Assembly: GCF_027596085.1 (NCBI RefSeq)
Contig: NC_072458.1
Location: forward strand, 20,408,351 to 20,472,350
Reading direction: 5' to 3'
DNA length: 64,000 bases
Source of the DNA: Anoplopoma fimbria
Taxonomy: Eukaryota; Chordata; Actinopteri; Perciformes; Anoplopomatidae
Position 1 is the first letter of the stretch; each line of letters begins with the position of its first letter. Both the position numbers and the translations under genes were made by a program. The notes under the pieces are model-generated. The model searched no databases and was not told the DNA's origin. It saw only the letters and a program-made list of their open reading frames with translations. Positions 9,791 to 21,638 of the stretch are shown here, in pieces.

Positions 9791-10425
9791 CCTTCTCTCC
9801 GTCTCCCTCGGTGTGACTCATCCACAGGCAGTTTGTCCTCTCTGTGCTTTGTGTGGATGTGGCAGACAGTGCAGGTGGCCATCTCACCATATCACCCACC
9901 TACTGCTGTCACTCCTTACACAACAACACTAACAAAGTCACTGCCATGGAACATACAGTACCTCGTGCTAGCTTGTATCCTTCTGTGTTTCTTCCCCAAC
10001 AATCAGAGCTAAAAAAAACAGATAAACGGGGAGGTAAGATAACTGGGTGAGTGAACAAAATAACAGGAACACATGACAATAACAAGTCGGAAATTAGAAC
10101 TTTTTGGTTCACTTTTTTGCAGTTTTTGGGCCTTAATTTGATTACATTCTTGGCCTCCCAAATAACCTCTCTTGATGCCCACAAGTTGTTTTCTCATACT
10201 TCCTTCTTTACGCTTCATTACCGAGCTGAAGTTTGGACATAAAAAGACCAAATTGTTTGGAGAAGTAATTCTTCAGTTTCTCTTTCCATCCTTCTTTAAC
10301 GTTTTCCCTCGATCCCGATGTTCTTCCCTCCTTCCCTCCGTCACATTTCCAAATCCTGCATGGAGGCACACAGAAAGCGGTACAGAGGAAGAGCGAGCAC
10401 TCGTTACGTGGATGCAAAGACAGAA

Positions 10426-10450
10426 GAGAGAGAGAGAGAGAGAGAGAGAG
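10426..10450. repeat. (GA)n microsatellite
   Basis: A pure GA run of about 12 units. Confidence 0.93.
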
Positions 10451-10844
10451 CGCCCTTGACGGTGAACAGACCAGAGGCGAAATAAAGAGTGACTGCAAAG
10501 CGATAGAAAAATAAACGGTGATGATGGCAAATTAAAAAAATGTCTTGTTATGAAGAGAATGAGTGATTTGGGAATCCTTGCTCGCTCGCTCGCTTTATCC
10601 CTCCATCGCTACTGTAATCCAGAGGATTTTGGTCAAGGTAGAGGGGGAAAAAAAAAGCGATGAGAGTCAGATGAAAAGAAACAGACGAATGAATGAATGA
10701 GTGAGTGAAAGAGGGAGGTGTGGTTCGGGCCGGAGACGCCACGCCCAAGGAACTCCAAAACAACCCTCGCCCCCATAGCGATGACGAGGCCGGTCAGATG
10801 ATTGCTGTGTCACGGCGATGCAGACAAACACACACTTAAAAAAA

Positions 10845-10845
<1 letters not shown>

Positions 10846-10875
<30 letters not shown>

Positions 10876-11073
10876 CACACACACAGAAACATGCACAAAC
10901 AGTCACAGAGCCGGCGAAGTACCAGAGTGCCTCTGCAGGACCCAGACGTGCTGCAGAGTCAAATCGAGAGCACACACACTTTCTCTCATGGACACACACA
11001 CCAAACTCGCTCACAAACCACACACACACACACACACTCGCTCACACACACACGCACACACACACACACACAC
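10846..11073. repeat. Interrupted AC-rich arrays
   Basis: AC arrays at 10846-10885 and 11019-11073 with AC-rich sequence between. Threonine/histidine-rich ORFs of up to 239 aa in this region are artefacts of these arrays. Confidence 0.92.
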
Positions 11074-12444
11074 TCAGCCACTCTCACAGCTGCACTCTAC
11101 TACACTCAGACTCTCTGATACAACGATCGTTTTTTGGGGGCATTGTCTAAAAGCCAGAGGAGTGGGAAGGAGCGGAGGAGGAGAAGGAGGGTGGGGGGGG
11201 GGGAGAAGGGAAGGAGAGGAGAATCAGGAGATGCAGAAGTCATCGAAAGTCGTCGTCGTCCTTGCACCCGTTTGGTTTCCATGGAAAGGGCATTGCGACG
11301 AGTTGGAGAACGGACACTTGCGATATTCGGCATTTTTCGGTGGAGGGCGTCTCTCAGACCTGGATCCGTTTGCGGCAGCACAGGGATGGATACACTACAA
11401 AAGAAGAAATAAGGAAGTCGCATCAGAGTTTGCTGGGGTTTTTTTTTTTTTTTGCAGGAACGTCGACGGCTGCAGCCACGAAGAAGAGTCGGATCTGAGA
11501 AAGAGACAGAGAGCATCATGACGAAGTTAGGTGGCGAGTGGAGGAAGAGGCACGCAGAGTATGGAGAGTGTGTGTGCAGGAAGGGGAACGCCGAGGCAAC
11601 ATTGCATGGAAATATCTCCCCCCTAAAAACTCTCTGTAGTGCTGCATATCACGGAAGAGAGACACACAACTGCAGCGCCTATCTCCTCTCCATCTCCTGC
11701 ATTTCTACCTTTTCGCTCTGCCTCTCCTCGTCTCCATGTAAATCTACGTTTCGACACACACGAAAAAACAACATACGCTGACTAAGCTTTGGATGGTGTG
11801 CAGAGACCTCATATCACCCCGCACCCCCTTCCTCTTTCCCCCCTCCTCCTCCTCCGCCTCCTCCTCCTCCTCCTGTGTTGCTGGCACATCCTCCTCCAGG
11901 CGGGTCAGGCAGGCTGGTGGTGTCCTCACGTAGCCCAGGGAGCGCTGTCCTCATCCCGGGCACGGCGGCAGCAGTTACAGGGGTCGATGAGGACCAGGCG
12001 TGGAGCTCTGAGGCTCTCTGCAGCTCCAGACAGGCTCCAGACGCACTGACCTACATCAGTCTCAGGCAGACTGGGAGAGAGATGGAAAGAGAGGGAGAGA
12101 GGGAGAGAGATAGGGATGAGGTGGGGGTGGGGGGTGCAGAGAGAGAGAGAGAGAGAGAGAGTGGGAGAGACTGATTGAGAGACTGGTTAGCAAGGCGGAG
12201 AGGCTCGGTTTTTCAAAATAGCAACATTATCAAAAAAATAAAAAGGTGCAAGACTGTGGCAGGATGTGAGGAGGGGGGGGGAGGAAGGGGGGAAACGGCG
12301 GGATTTAAAATAAACTCTCACACTAATAACGCTTAAATTCCCTTTTTTGTCCTCATCATTCTGCTAATCTGTATCCTCGCCTCACTTTTCCCCTTTTGCC
12401 TCTCATCCCTCCCCATGCAGCCTCCCTCTTCCTTCCCCACCACC

Positions 12445-12491
<47 letters not shown>
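12445..12491. repeat. (CT)n microsatellite
   Basis: CT array with one interruption. Confidence 0.95.
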
Positions 12492-12495
<4 letters not shown>

Positions 12496-12634
12496 GTTTA
12501 GCTAGACTCTCATCATATACCATCCGAGAGCGTCTCTCACTGTGGGAGGATTAGTCCGTCTCTGGCTGCCTGCTTATCTGTCTGCTCTGGCTTTCGGCTG
12601 CAGAGGGAGAGGAGGAGGAGGTGGAGGAGGAGGT

Positions 12635-12681
<47 letters not shown>
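12635..12681. repeat. (GT)n microsatellite preceded by GGA units
   Basis: GGAGGA/GGT triplets grade into a GT array of about 23 units. Confidence 0.95.
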
Positions 12682-12683
<2 letters not shown>

Positions 12684-12864
12684 AGGGTTTGGCATCGCTT
12701 GCTCAGTTGTTGTGGCTATATCAGCTCGTCTCAGCTTATTGCAAGTGTGTGTGTTTTTTATTTTTTATAGCTGGAGTGAAGCAGCAGAGGCTCTGCAGTG
12801 CGGCAGGAGTAGAAAGAGAACATTTTGTACCACTGTGTGTGTTTGTGTGCGTGTGTTCAGGCAG

Positions 12865-12869
<5 letters not shown>

Positions 12870-12918
<49 letters not shown>
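12870..12918. repeat. (GT)n microsatellite
   Basis: About 24 units. Confidence 0.95.
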
Positions 12919-13165
12919 ATCTCCTTCCACGCTTAGACTGATTGCGACCATTCCTGCGGTGCTCCGGCGGTGTGTGTCCGACTGACTATGTGCGATCATT
13001 ACTCCCCCGGCATCGACACTAAACACGGATCAATACCAATACTGAGGCAGATAGATCAGGCTAACGTTAGCGTAGCTCCCCGGGGAAAACCATCTGGCAG
13101 TAGAAGTCAGTCTCTGAAGCAACATACCTCAGTCACACTAACAATGTCTTTATCCTGAGGTGAGC

Positions 13166-16100
13166 ATAGGCCCCGGGGAGCTAGAAAACGAAAAAAGGCG
13201 AGTTTATTAGAAGGTACAGTGAAGTCCAGCTGGGTCACTGGATGCTGTTAAGGTCAGCGACACACAAAGAGATTTGAAAATTGACCAGGTTTTTTAAAGG
13301 GTTAGTTCAGTTCTTTTTCCTCTAAAGCCTTCTCAATTTATACGGAGCTGTCAGTCTTCGCAGTTCATCTATAAAAGGACTAACCCCTGTGTTATGGCTG
13401 TGGAGATATTAGAAGAATTGCTTCGCCAAGATTGAAGAGATCAGAGGCAATCAAGCAAAACATTGGTGGAGAAAATCCTCCATCAGCTCCTCTCCACAGT
13501 CAGCCACACAAGAAAGCCTTTAAATAGCATATTACACATAAATCACTCATAACGGCAAAAATAAAAAGCAATTTGTTTCTATTATCAGTCTTAAAATCAA
13601 ATTTGTCTAAAGTATTTTTATGGAAACTACAGGTAGCAATGTAAAAATTGCACATTGTGGTTTTACTGGGAGGTGAAAGGTGAGGTTGCCAGGCAACCGG
13701 CAAAGACAAAGACAGAATATAACTCTTTAGAAAAACCACAACTTGTCATTTTCACTGCTTGTGTACGGATTAAAGACACAAGCAAAAAGAGATCAGTTTT
13801 GAGGCACTCATTGCCTTAATTATGAAATTTAGACAGAGACAGTTGTGTCCAGACATAAGATAGGTATCAATCTTCTCTAACTCTTGGCAATTGGATTTGC
13901 TAACAGAGGTAAAGGTACATTTCGCAAAACTTTGAGAAACTAATTTACAAACTCTTGACAAGTGTTCTTGACAATACTGACCTTTGGAGGAATGGAGAGA
14001 ACTGAAGAACACGAAATGGATGGTGGAGACAACAGTTCACAACAACTTCAGAATGAACTGTCGTGCCTATTTTAAGCAAAGATGTCTTATGAAATCCTGT
14101 GAATAATAAAGTTTGAACATATATATTTACTATCTAGAACTTAGCAAACTCCATCTGTTTATGAAGAGCCAGTCAAAGTATCTGGCTTTACCATGAAAAA
14201 CAGTGCAACCAAATCAACACCATTTTAAGAAAATTTGGGGATTTCAAGGGTTTTTTGAAAGCTATGAAAAAATCTGTGAGTGTACCTTTAAGGGGAATTA
14301 GAATTTAAAACAAACGAATGCCTTGTTTGAATGACTGTATGGCAGCATGTAACCTCAATCCACCCAAAACCAAACAATGGTGTAATTTCTTTCGGGATGG
14401 CCTGAGAGAGCTCTCGTTTCATTCCATATGAAATGTAAACCTACCACTGAAATCGCAAAAAAGCTTTAAAAAACAACAGGTCCACACTGTAGCTTCTATG
14501 TGAATGTATCTCGCTCCCTACTGCCTGATTATGGATGAAACTCCTGGTTGCTGCTGCAGCCAAGTTTCCAAAGTCAGTCGAGATAGAGTTCAGATAGAGA
14601 TGTCACCGAGTAGATCTCTGTCCTGTTACTGCTGTAGAGGGAAGTTATCAGGTCCAGATGCAAAGAAAAGTGGGTCACCACACTAAACATGTGCCAGACC
14701 CTATACTTCCCCATATGTACAGGGACCCACTGCTTACACTAGCGCACATATATGTACACTTGCCAAGTCAGACCATTTTTTTCCTTCCCCATCTCCCAAA
14801 ATAGCACAGAGCGGACCCAGAGTGAGTGTGTGTGTCTGTCTGTCTGGTTCCATCTGGCTTCTATCTTACATCTGCACATACATCCCGCCTGAATGCATGG
14901 TTCCCCTACGCTAAATTCCACAATTTGATCATAACTACAGGGTGTGTTTCGCAATCTTTCAAGTTTTTTTTTCTATTTCCCCCCAAAGTCTTTTGTCTTA
15001 ATGTCTTTCTCATATGACATCCAAACTAGTAGCTGCCTTAAACCCCCAGACCCTTTCATGCTGCGTCGCTGCCATCACAAACAACAGAAATCCGACGGCG
15101 GTGGAGGAGCGCGGTTGGGCCCACTGATCTTTTTAATGGGGAGTTTACAGGCGAACAACAGTTTTGTTTTTTTTCTAAACTGAGAGAGTTTAGTGTTTCT
15201 GTTCTCCAGAGGTCATGAGGAATCTGTTGGGATGCGGCCAGCTCTATTTCTGGGGAGATTCGGCATGTGAAGTGCTGGAAAAGCGAGCCATGGTATACCA
15301 TCAGAATGGCTCCAACAGCCTCAGGCGGAGTACTATTTGTGAGCATTGATGTATTTAAGGCCAAGAGGGCTACGTCAAAGCCCTCATGGAGTTTTTCCGA
15401 GTATTTCCCTGTATGACCTTTTTTCTCAGAAATAAACGCTCGAAATCAATGACACACTTTTTTTTTTTCTTCCATTCTGCTGCCTTCAGTTTTTTTTTTT
15501 CTTCTTTGCTTAACACTTTACAAGTTGTGACAAATGACGATGCTGAAAGCGCTCCGGAAACAACAGCCACGTCTAGATGAACCCTGAGCATGTAAACACT
15601 TGGGCGCCGACAAACACACTCCACAGGGCCGGCCGCCAAGGTTATATGATTGGACTGGACAGCCAGTGTCAACCCATGGGGCAAATCAGCTGTGTTATGA
15701 TGCGTAATCGGTCGGCTGTCTGAGGAGGTATGTGCTTGTGTGTGTGTGTGTGTGTGTGTGTTTGTGTGTATGTCACACTGCCACACACACGGGTCATTCC
15801 CTAGCTATGCCCAGGGTGCATTGCATTGATTAGTGTCTGAGTGTTGGTCGCATCTTGAGCTGACGATGTGGCGGCGTTACCGCCATGAGGAGGGAACCCT
15901 TAGAGAGGCTGCCCGCTATTGTCTCCCCCCATGAGTGTAAGTGTGTGTGTGTGTGTGTTCGTGTGTCCACTGTCATAACTGTAAACCTGCCCTCTAATAC
16001 ACCATCATGCCTGAAAAAAGGTGTAAAGAGTAATTCTGGTTTATTTCAACTCTTATTTTGGTAGTTTTCCCTGTCATCTCTACTGGTTGTGATAGCGTTG

Positions 16101-16254
16101 CTCACCAAGTTAATAGCTAAGATCTGGGGAAATGGTGACAGTTAGACACTGTTGGGGAAGCTACTATGAAACTATAGCTAGTGTAGCTAAAAGCTAATCT
16201 TCTGCTAATCTTCCACTTGAACGTAACAACACTACAAGCTACTCAGAAAAAGCA
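13166..16254. other. Intergenic sequence, no gene recognised
   Basis: Mostly unique AT-moderate sequence with short chance ORFs, a GT array at 15737-15762 and another near 15939-15958. No element or exon could be assigned. Confidence 0.55.
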
Positions 16255-16440
16255 GGCGACAACCTCAACTTTTGAGAAATGAAGCCAGCGTGGAAGTTCC
16301 AAAAGCTGCATTACCTCAAATGGCCACTTGAGGTTGGCTCCAATAATGAGTCAATCTCGATATACTCTTGGTAAAATTCCAAACTTTACAGAGTGAATAA
16401 ACATGTTTACAGCCTGGTACAAAAACGGGGGGATGGAGGA
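16255..16440 (+). repeat. Dispersed repeat, TGAGAAATGAAGCCA family, copy 1
   Basis: Begins near CGACAACCTCAACTTTTGAG, then AATGAAGCCAGCGTGGAAGT, GGCCACTTGAGGTTGGCTCC, GAGTCAATCTC and AAACATGTTTACAGCCTGGT. The opening block is shared with copies near 43990 (minus strand) and 49275 (plus strand). I recognise these phrases as a very common fish repeat whose class I do not know. Ends are approximate. Confidence 0.65.
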
Positions 16441-17094
16441 AGGCGCGACACTTTCCTAAAATGCCGTCTGACAGCACCAGAGAGAATACCAGATCGTGTT
16501 TCGCGTCGTGTTTTGCTGATGGAAAACGTGGCAAAATCTGTTTGGTTGAACTAAAAGAGTGGACACGTCCTCTGATTAGGAAGAAGCAGGAGTGAAAGAG
16601 AGAGAATTGTGAATGAATGAAGTATGAATTCCCTGCTTAGTTAGACATTACTGCATATATACTATATATTTACATAGCGAATAGTTGTTTGCTATATTGA
16701 TGCTCAGAAAATCAAATAAAAACCCCTTTAAACTTATGATAGCAGCTATAGAGTATTAAATTATTAACACTGTATGTAAGACAGGTTGTAAACAAACCAA
16801 CAGTCGGGACAGGAAACTATCTACACTACTTTATCAGGCGTAAATCTCGCAATTAAACCAGTAATGATGTCTCATTGTTCTACTATATCTCTGCTCCATC
16901 ACATGATGACTGTTCAAATCAGTAGACAAGTAGAAGCAGGAATTGTAGTAGTAGTGAATCATTTTTGAACGTATTTTACATTAAAAAAAAAGCAAAAGAA
17001 TATGAAGCCCTGAAGCATTTACTCATGATATCCCTCATCACTGGTGGAGACAATAGCTTGCTACTGGAAACATTACTGTATTTTGAAAACAGCC
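16441..17094. other. Intergenic sequence, nothing recognised
   Basis: Unique-looking AT-rich sequence without credible ORFs. Confidence 0.5.
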
Positions 17095-17345
17095 AGTTGT
17101 GGAAGAGGTACTCAGATCTCTAACTTCACTAAAAGTAACAATACTAGAATGTAAAAATACTGTGTTCAAGTAAAAGTCATGCATTCAGATACATACTTAA
17201 GTAATAATATACTTAAAGGATCAAAAGTAAAGGTAGGTATTGTTCAGATTAGCCAATTTCAGAATCATTTCTAAGACATTACTGGATTATAATTATTGAT
17301 GCATTAATGTGTTCACTTTAAAGTTGCAACTGCTAAAGATGGAGT
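17095..17345 (+). repeat. Dispersed repeat, AAGTAAAAGT family, copy 2
   Basis: GTACTCAGATC, CAAGTAAAAGTCATGCATTC, TACTTAAGTAAT and TTGATGCATTAATGTG occur in the same order as in the other copies at 1174 and 50955. All three copies read on the plus strand. Confidence 0.65.
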
Positions 17346-17951
17346 TAAATTTGATAATTTTGTACTGATGGCTAGCTTAATCTGGATATATCATAATATA
17401 AACGCACTAAACAGCTTGTTAAAACAAACATTTCTCCCTCTGCTTTTGGCCTATTATTATTATTAGCCTCCCCCAGTGAAGCACAGAGGAAATGGTAGAT
17501 TTATGCGTATTAATTTGACCACTTCAAGTGCTGCTGTGAGATGCTGAAATCAAACAACACCAACATGAGCAAAGCAGTGGAGAGTGAGTCTATCTGTTTG
17601 TTACACAACACTGAGTCAAAGGTGTGGAGCTGTATGTACAGTAACAGCAGACTGTTGGCACACAAAGAGAACAGGTGGAATTAACAGTTTTGTGATGACA
17701 ATCTATATATGTGTGTGTGTGTGGGTCAGTTTGTGTGTATGTGTGCGTTTCAAGGAGAAGAAACCAGCAGCTCACAGTGGCCCAGACTGACCGTACAGAA
17801 ATAATTCTAATTATAATAATACCATAACTACGCAGAAGCCTCAGGGGATTCCATGAATAGAAACTTTCAAGAAGGCAGGAAGTGGAGGCAGGGAGAAGAA
17901 GGATCAGACGAGTTGAAAACAAAAATGTGTCGTCTGTGTTCGTCACCCACA

Positions 17952-17954
<3 letters not shown>

Positions 17955-18036
<82 letters not shown>
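17955..18036. repeat. (GT)n microsatellite
   Basis: About 41 pure units. Confidence 0.97.
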
Positions 18037-18040
<4 letters not shown>

Positions 18041-18185
18041 GTTTGTCGCTTCAGAACACCACATTATGTTTCGTAGCCTCCACACCTTGCTGAATGTTTC
18101 TGCGTGTCAGACTTCTTCTCCCCAAGCTCTTTGTTGCTTTTATAGCTCAGGTGGTCTTATCTAACCAGGTCTCCTGAGAAAACCC

Positions 18186-18189
<4 letters not shown>

Positions 18190-18252
<63 letters not shown>
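18190..18252. repeat. (GA)n microsatellite, about 31 units
   Basis: A pure purine array with mirror symmetry. Such arrays can form intramolecular triplexes and bind GAGA-type factors (general knowledge). Confidence 0.97.
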
Positions 18253-18256
<4 letters not shown>

Positions 18257-20957
18257 GCAGAGAGTCTGCAGACTGCAGAGAGCATGTAAGGGAAGTGGAA
18301 GAACTGAAAGTCACATCAACAGAGCTGCAGAAACATCCATACTAATGAGTCACGTCGTCTACCGTGAGTCTTAGAATATCATTTTTATTCTTAGAAAAAA
18401 AAAACACAATCTTGACAACTTAGCTAGTGAAGTGCAGGAAGTGCTTTAAGGCCACATTTTTCCTTTTTTTCCCCCACTCAACATATTGGTGCTTGTTTGT
18501 AGAAAATTGCTGGAGGAAGCAAAAACTGCTTTTTATAACAAGTGGAAGCAGGTTCAAAGGTAAAAATGAGCCAAGCTAGGGGAATTATAGGATGTTGGCA
18601 ACTTTAGTGTTTTTAAATAAGGAATAGTTGTGTGCACGTGGACTTGCAACACGTTTCCATCCAAACTCGTCACATACTGACTCTGGGTCAGGACCCTTGG
18701 CATCACTACAGTTACAGTAAACACGTGGTTAAATTTGTGGATTGCTTAGGTATGGGAAAAACATTATGGTTGGACTTAAAATGAGTATATAAACTTAGTT
18801 AAATGTAAAAATATGTAAGATAAGTTCATAAAATATAGATTTCAATAATGTGAATAACATTTGGCACACAATGGCGGTCTCCTGGTTGACAGTCCTGTGT
18901 TTGTTTGACATATCCACCTCGTTTTCTGTCTTTATACATTACAGTTACTCGAAAAGCCCGGTGCGTCTCATACAGAAGCTAAAGTGTGTCTTGTGCATCA
19001 GTATCAGACGCCTTAGGGTGCAACAAGTTGTCTGTATTTGACACTCTGGGCAAGAGAACGGGTTTGGACTTGTTGGACTCTAACCACGCAGCTCTGAGCT
19101 AACTCTCCACCCGTGTGGCTTCCGATCACAGCAGTAGCTCATTAAAAAAAGCTGCTTATCTTAAATGGCCTGTTCGCACACATGTGTGAATGGAGCCCTG
19201 AGGCCGTGCCTGCACTGTTGACTCAGACTGTATTAGACTTTATTACAGATGAAGTTGATGTTAGTTTTACTGTAAAAGCCAACACTAAATCTATTCCTCA
19301 AATTACCATAAACAGGTGATTTTATTAGTAATCTTCTAATTAAGGGGTTAATAACCTTTTTGGTGACCCGTGTCAAATGTAGTGCAGTATAATATACAGT
19401 TATGGCCTTAATTGCAAATTATACTACATTATACTACAAGGGTCTGGGTAGAAATGTATGACAGTGTATACGCTGATAAACATGTGAACATGCGTGTGTG
19501 CATAGACAAATAATGTGGTTTGTATAGAGCTGTGTGTCCAACTGTTTCAGAGCATATCTGGTGCACAAACGTTGTGGCACAGTTCAGCTGAATTTTTAGA
19601 TGCTTGAAGTGATAGAAGAGAAAATGAACAGAATACAAAATGTTAAATACAACTTAAATATATACTCCCTTTTGTTATACCTTTAATCATCTTGTGACCA
19701 CACAGATTTACTCCTGGACCCTCTAAAGGGTCAGGAGCCAGAGTTTGGGAACATCTGCTTTAAACATTAACTGCTTTAGATAACTTGTAAAACCTTTCTC
19801 AGAATCACATTTAAAACAATGTAATACTGTGATGAGATGTTTTCTCCCCTAGTTAAAACATATTTAACATATTGACACCAGTAAAAAAGGCTATCCAGGC
19901 TTTTGCTGATTACAAGTGCTGTTTTTTTTCAACAATGTTTAAAAGTCTCAAACACACGTTCAATGTGAGATGAATGCTGTGCAGCCACAAACAGGGGCTC
20001 CAGCTAATAAAGTTTCAGAAACATGCCAGCACATTGTTTTATCGCAATAAAGTTGTTTTTCCGTTTTCTCTGCATGTACCTTGGAAGTAGGTGATGTGCT
20101 AGAACTTCAGACCTCGATAATACTACTACTGATGACCCCTTGTAGTGTCACCCTTGTGCTTTGTGCTAATTTGTCTATTAATTTAACCTCACAAGTGTCA
20201 AGAAAGAATGGGTAGAAAGTTATTGCTGCCGTGGTAAAATTCCAGAATTGAAAAGTCCTGCCTCAAAAATGACTTCTGCTGAGCTTCTTGGACTCTGATA
20301 AGCCTTCAAAGTGGACCTCCTGGTTCACCTGTCACCTTCTCACTGGTACCTTCAACAACACCCCCACACCAAAGCAGCCTCTTGGGATTCTTTCTTCTGT
20401 ATTTCTAATGTGTCACTCTGAATGTGTCCCTCTGCAGATCCATTAAAAAAGCCTGAAATTTCCCCTCTCTTGAAGAAAAGAAAAGCATGAATAAAGGCCT
20501 GATTATGGCTGTTTAGGATGGACATATTTTGGCAGTTTAAGTCCATGTGTTGTGTGTGTGTGTGTGTGTGTGTGTGAGGACAGTGAATGCTCTGCAGGAA
20601 TAATCAGACAGCTATCACATGCAGACAGCTCTAAATATCCGCATGTCCCCTCCTGCTCGCACTGAGATGCACATTTATGTTAATGCCACACTACTGTACC
20701 ACAGTGTCGCCTCAGCATCACATTACTGGAGCGTGATGTTCCCTGCTCCAGGGCCAAACTCTCTGACTCCCTCAGAGTGTATGTGAGTCTGTGTGTGCGT
20801 GTGTGTGTGTGTGTGTGTTTGTGTGTGTGTTCACTAAATCTGTTTGCAAACTGCTGAGTACAAGCCAGGGAGTGGGTTCACACTGGATTAGCTCTGAGTT
20901 GGCTAAACACCAGATTGCAGAGATAACAGTGTCTGTGCATGTAGGTGTGTAGGTGTG

Positions 20958-20960
<3 letters not shown>

Positions 20961-21045
<85 letters not shown>
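20961..21045. repeat. (GT)n microsatellite followed by a G-rich run
   Basis: About 42 units, followed by GGTGTGGTGTGG and a G-rich stretch to 21073 that could form a G-quadruplex. Confidence 0.96.
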
Positions 21046-21046
<1 letters not shown>

Positions 21047-21214
21047 TGTGGTGTGGAGGGGGGGGGAGGGGGGCAGCTGATATCAGCAGGAACAGGAGAA
21101 AACACTGATAAGGTTTTTTTCTTCTGGATCTGCAGTTTTAATGGTCATGACGGTTAGATCCTAACGAATAGGCCTGATGTTTATTGACCTTTACTGTGAA
21201 ACCTTGTTTACAGC

Positions 21215-21638
21215 AAGCAAAGAAGTAAGGAGGGAATAAGGAAGGAAGGAGAAAAAGAAAGAAAGAGCTGGATAAAATGAAGGAGGGAAGAATTGGAAAG
21301 CAAGGAAAGAAGGAAGAGTGGATACAAAAGGAAAGAAGAGGAAAGGGGGTAAGGAAAACAAAGATAGATGGAAGGATAGCAAAGGAAAGCACATAGAAAG
21401 GGAATAAAGGAACGCAAGTAAAATAGGGGGTAAAGAAGGGAGGAAGGAATATAAGGAGTAAAAGAAGGGAATGCGGATGACTGGGAGGAAACTGATGAGG
21501 AAGAAAGCAATAATCAACTAACGAAGGAAGGAAGTAGGAAAGGATGGGAAGGAAAAAAGAAGGAAAGGATGGAGGATAGGTAATAAGAATAAGCATAGAA
21601 AGGAAGGAATAAAGAAAGAAAGAAAGAAAGAAAGAAAG
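21215..21638. repeat. Degenerate GGAA/GAAA polypurine tract, about 420 bp
   Basis: The plus strand is almost entirely A and G for over 400 bases, built from degenerate AAGG, GGAA and GAAA units, and ends in a pure GAAA/AAAG array (21607-21638). Its complement produces the Phe/Ser/Leu/Pro-rich ORFs of up to 231 aa on the minus strand, which are not genes. Confidence 0.9.

Larger units (their letters stand above)
8041..10549. other. Microsatellite-dense upstream region
   Basis: Apart from the listed GT and AC arrays, this holds ordinary unique sequence. ORFs here are dinucleotide translations or chance frames. No exon with convincing coding character was seen. Confidence 0.6.
10550..13165. other. 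CpG-dense, possibly transcribed block
   Basis: This block has more CpG and higher complexity than its surroundings, notably 10720-10815, 11225-11400 and 11890-12050. It contains splice-acceptor-like tracts: a T15 run plus GCAG ending near 11457, and a CCTCCTCCAG ending near 11899. A donor-like CTGAG/GTGAGC lies at about 13156-13166. Microsatellites are interspersed. Possible frames (for example one ending near 12049) match no family I know. It could hold a noncoding transcript or first exon, or be merely GC-richer sequence. Confidence 0.3.
17346..20960. other. Intergenic sequence with microsatellites
   Basis: No gene recognised. It contains a long GT array, a long GA array and smaller GT arrays near 20550-20577 and 20795-20830. 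The phrase AGAGTTTGGGAACATCTGC near 19740 resembles the edge of an old dispersed repeat, but the element could not be delimited. Confidence 0.5.

Noticed and set aside
10802..11521. 239-codon plus-strand ORF
   Set aside because: Its first half is translated AC repeats, and the remainder has no recognisable domain.
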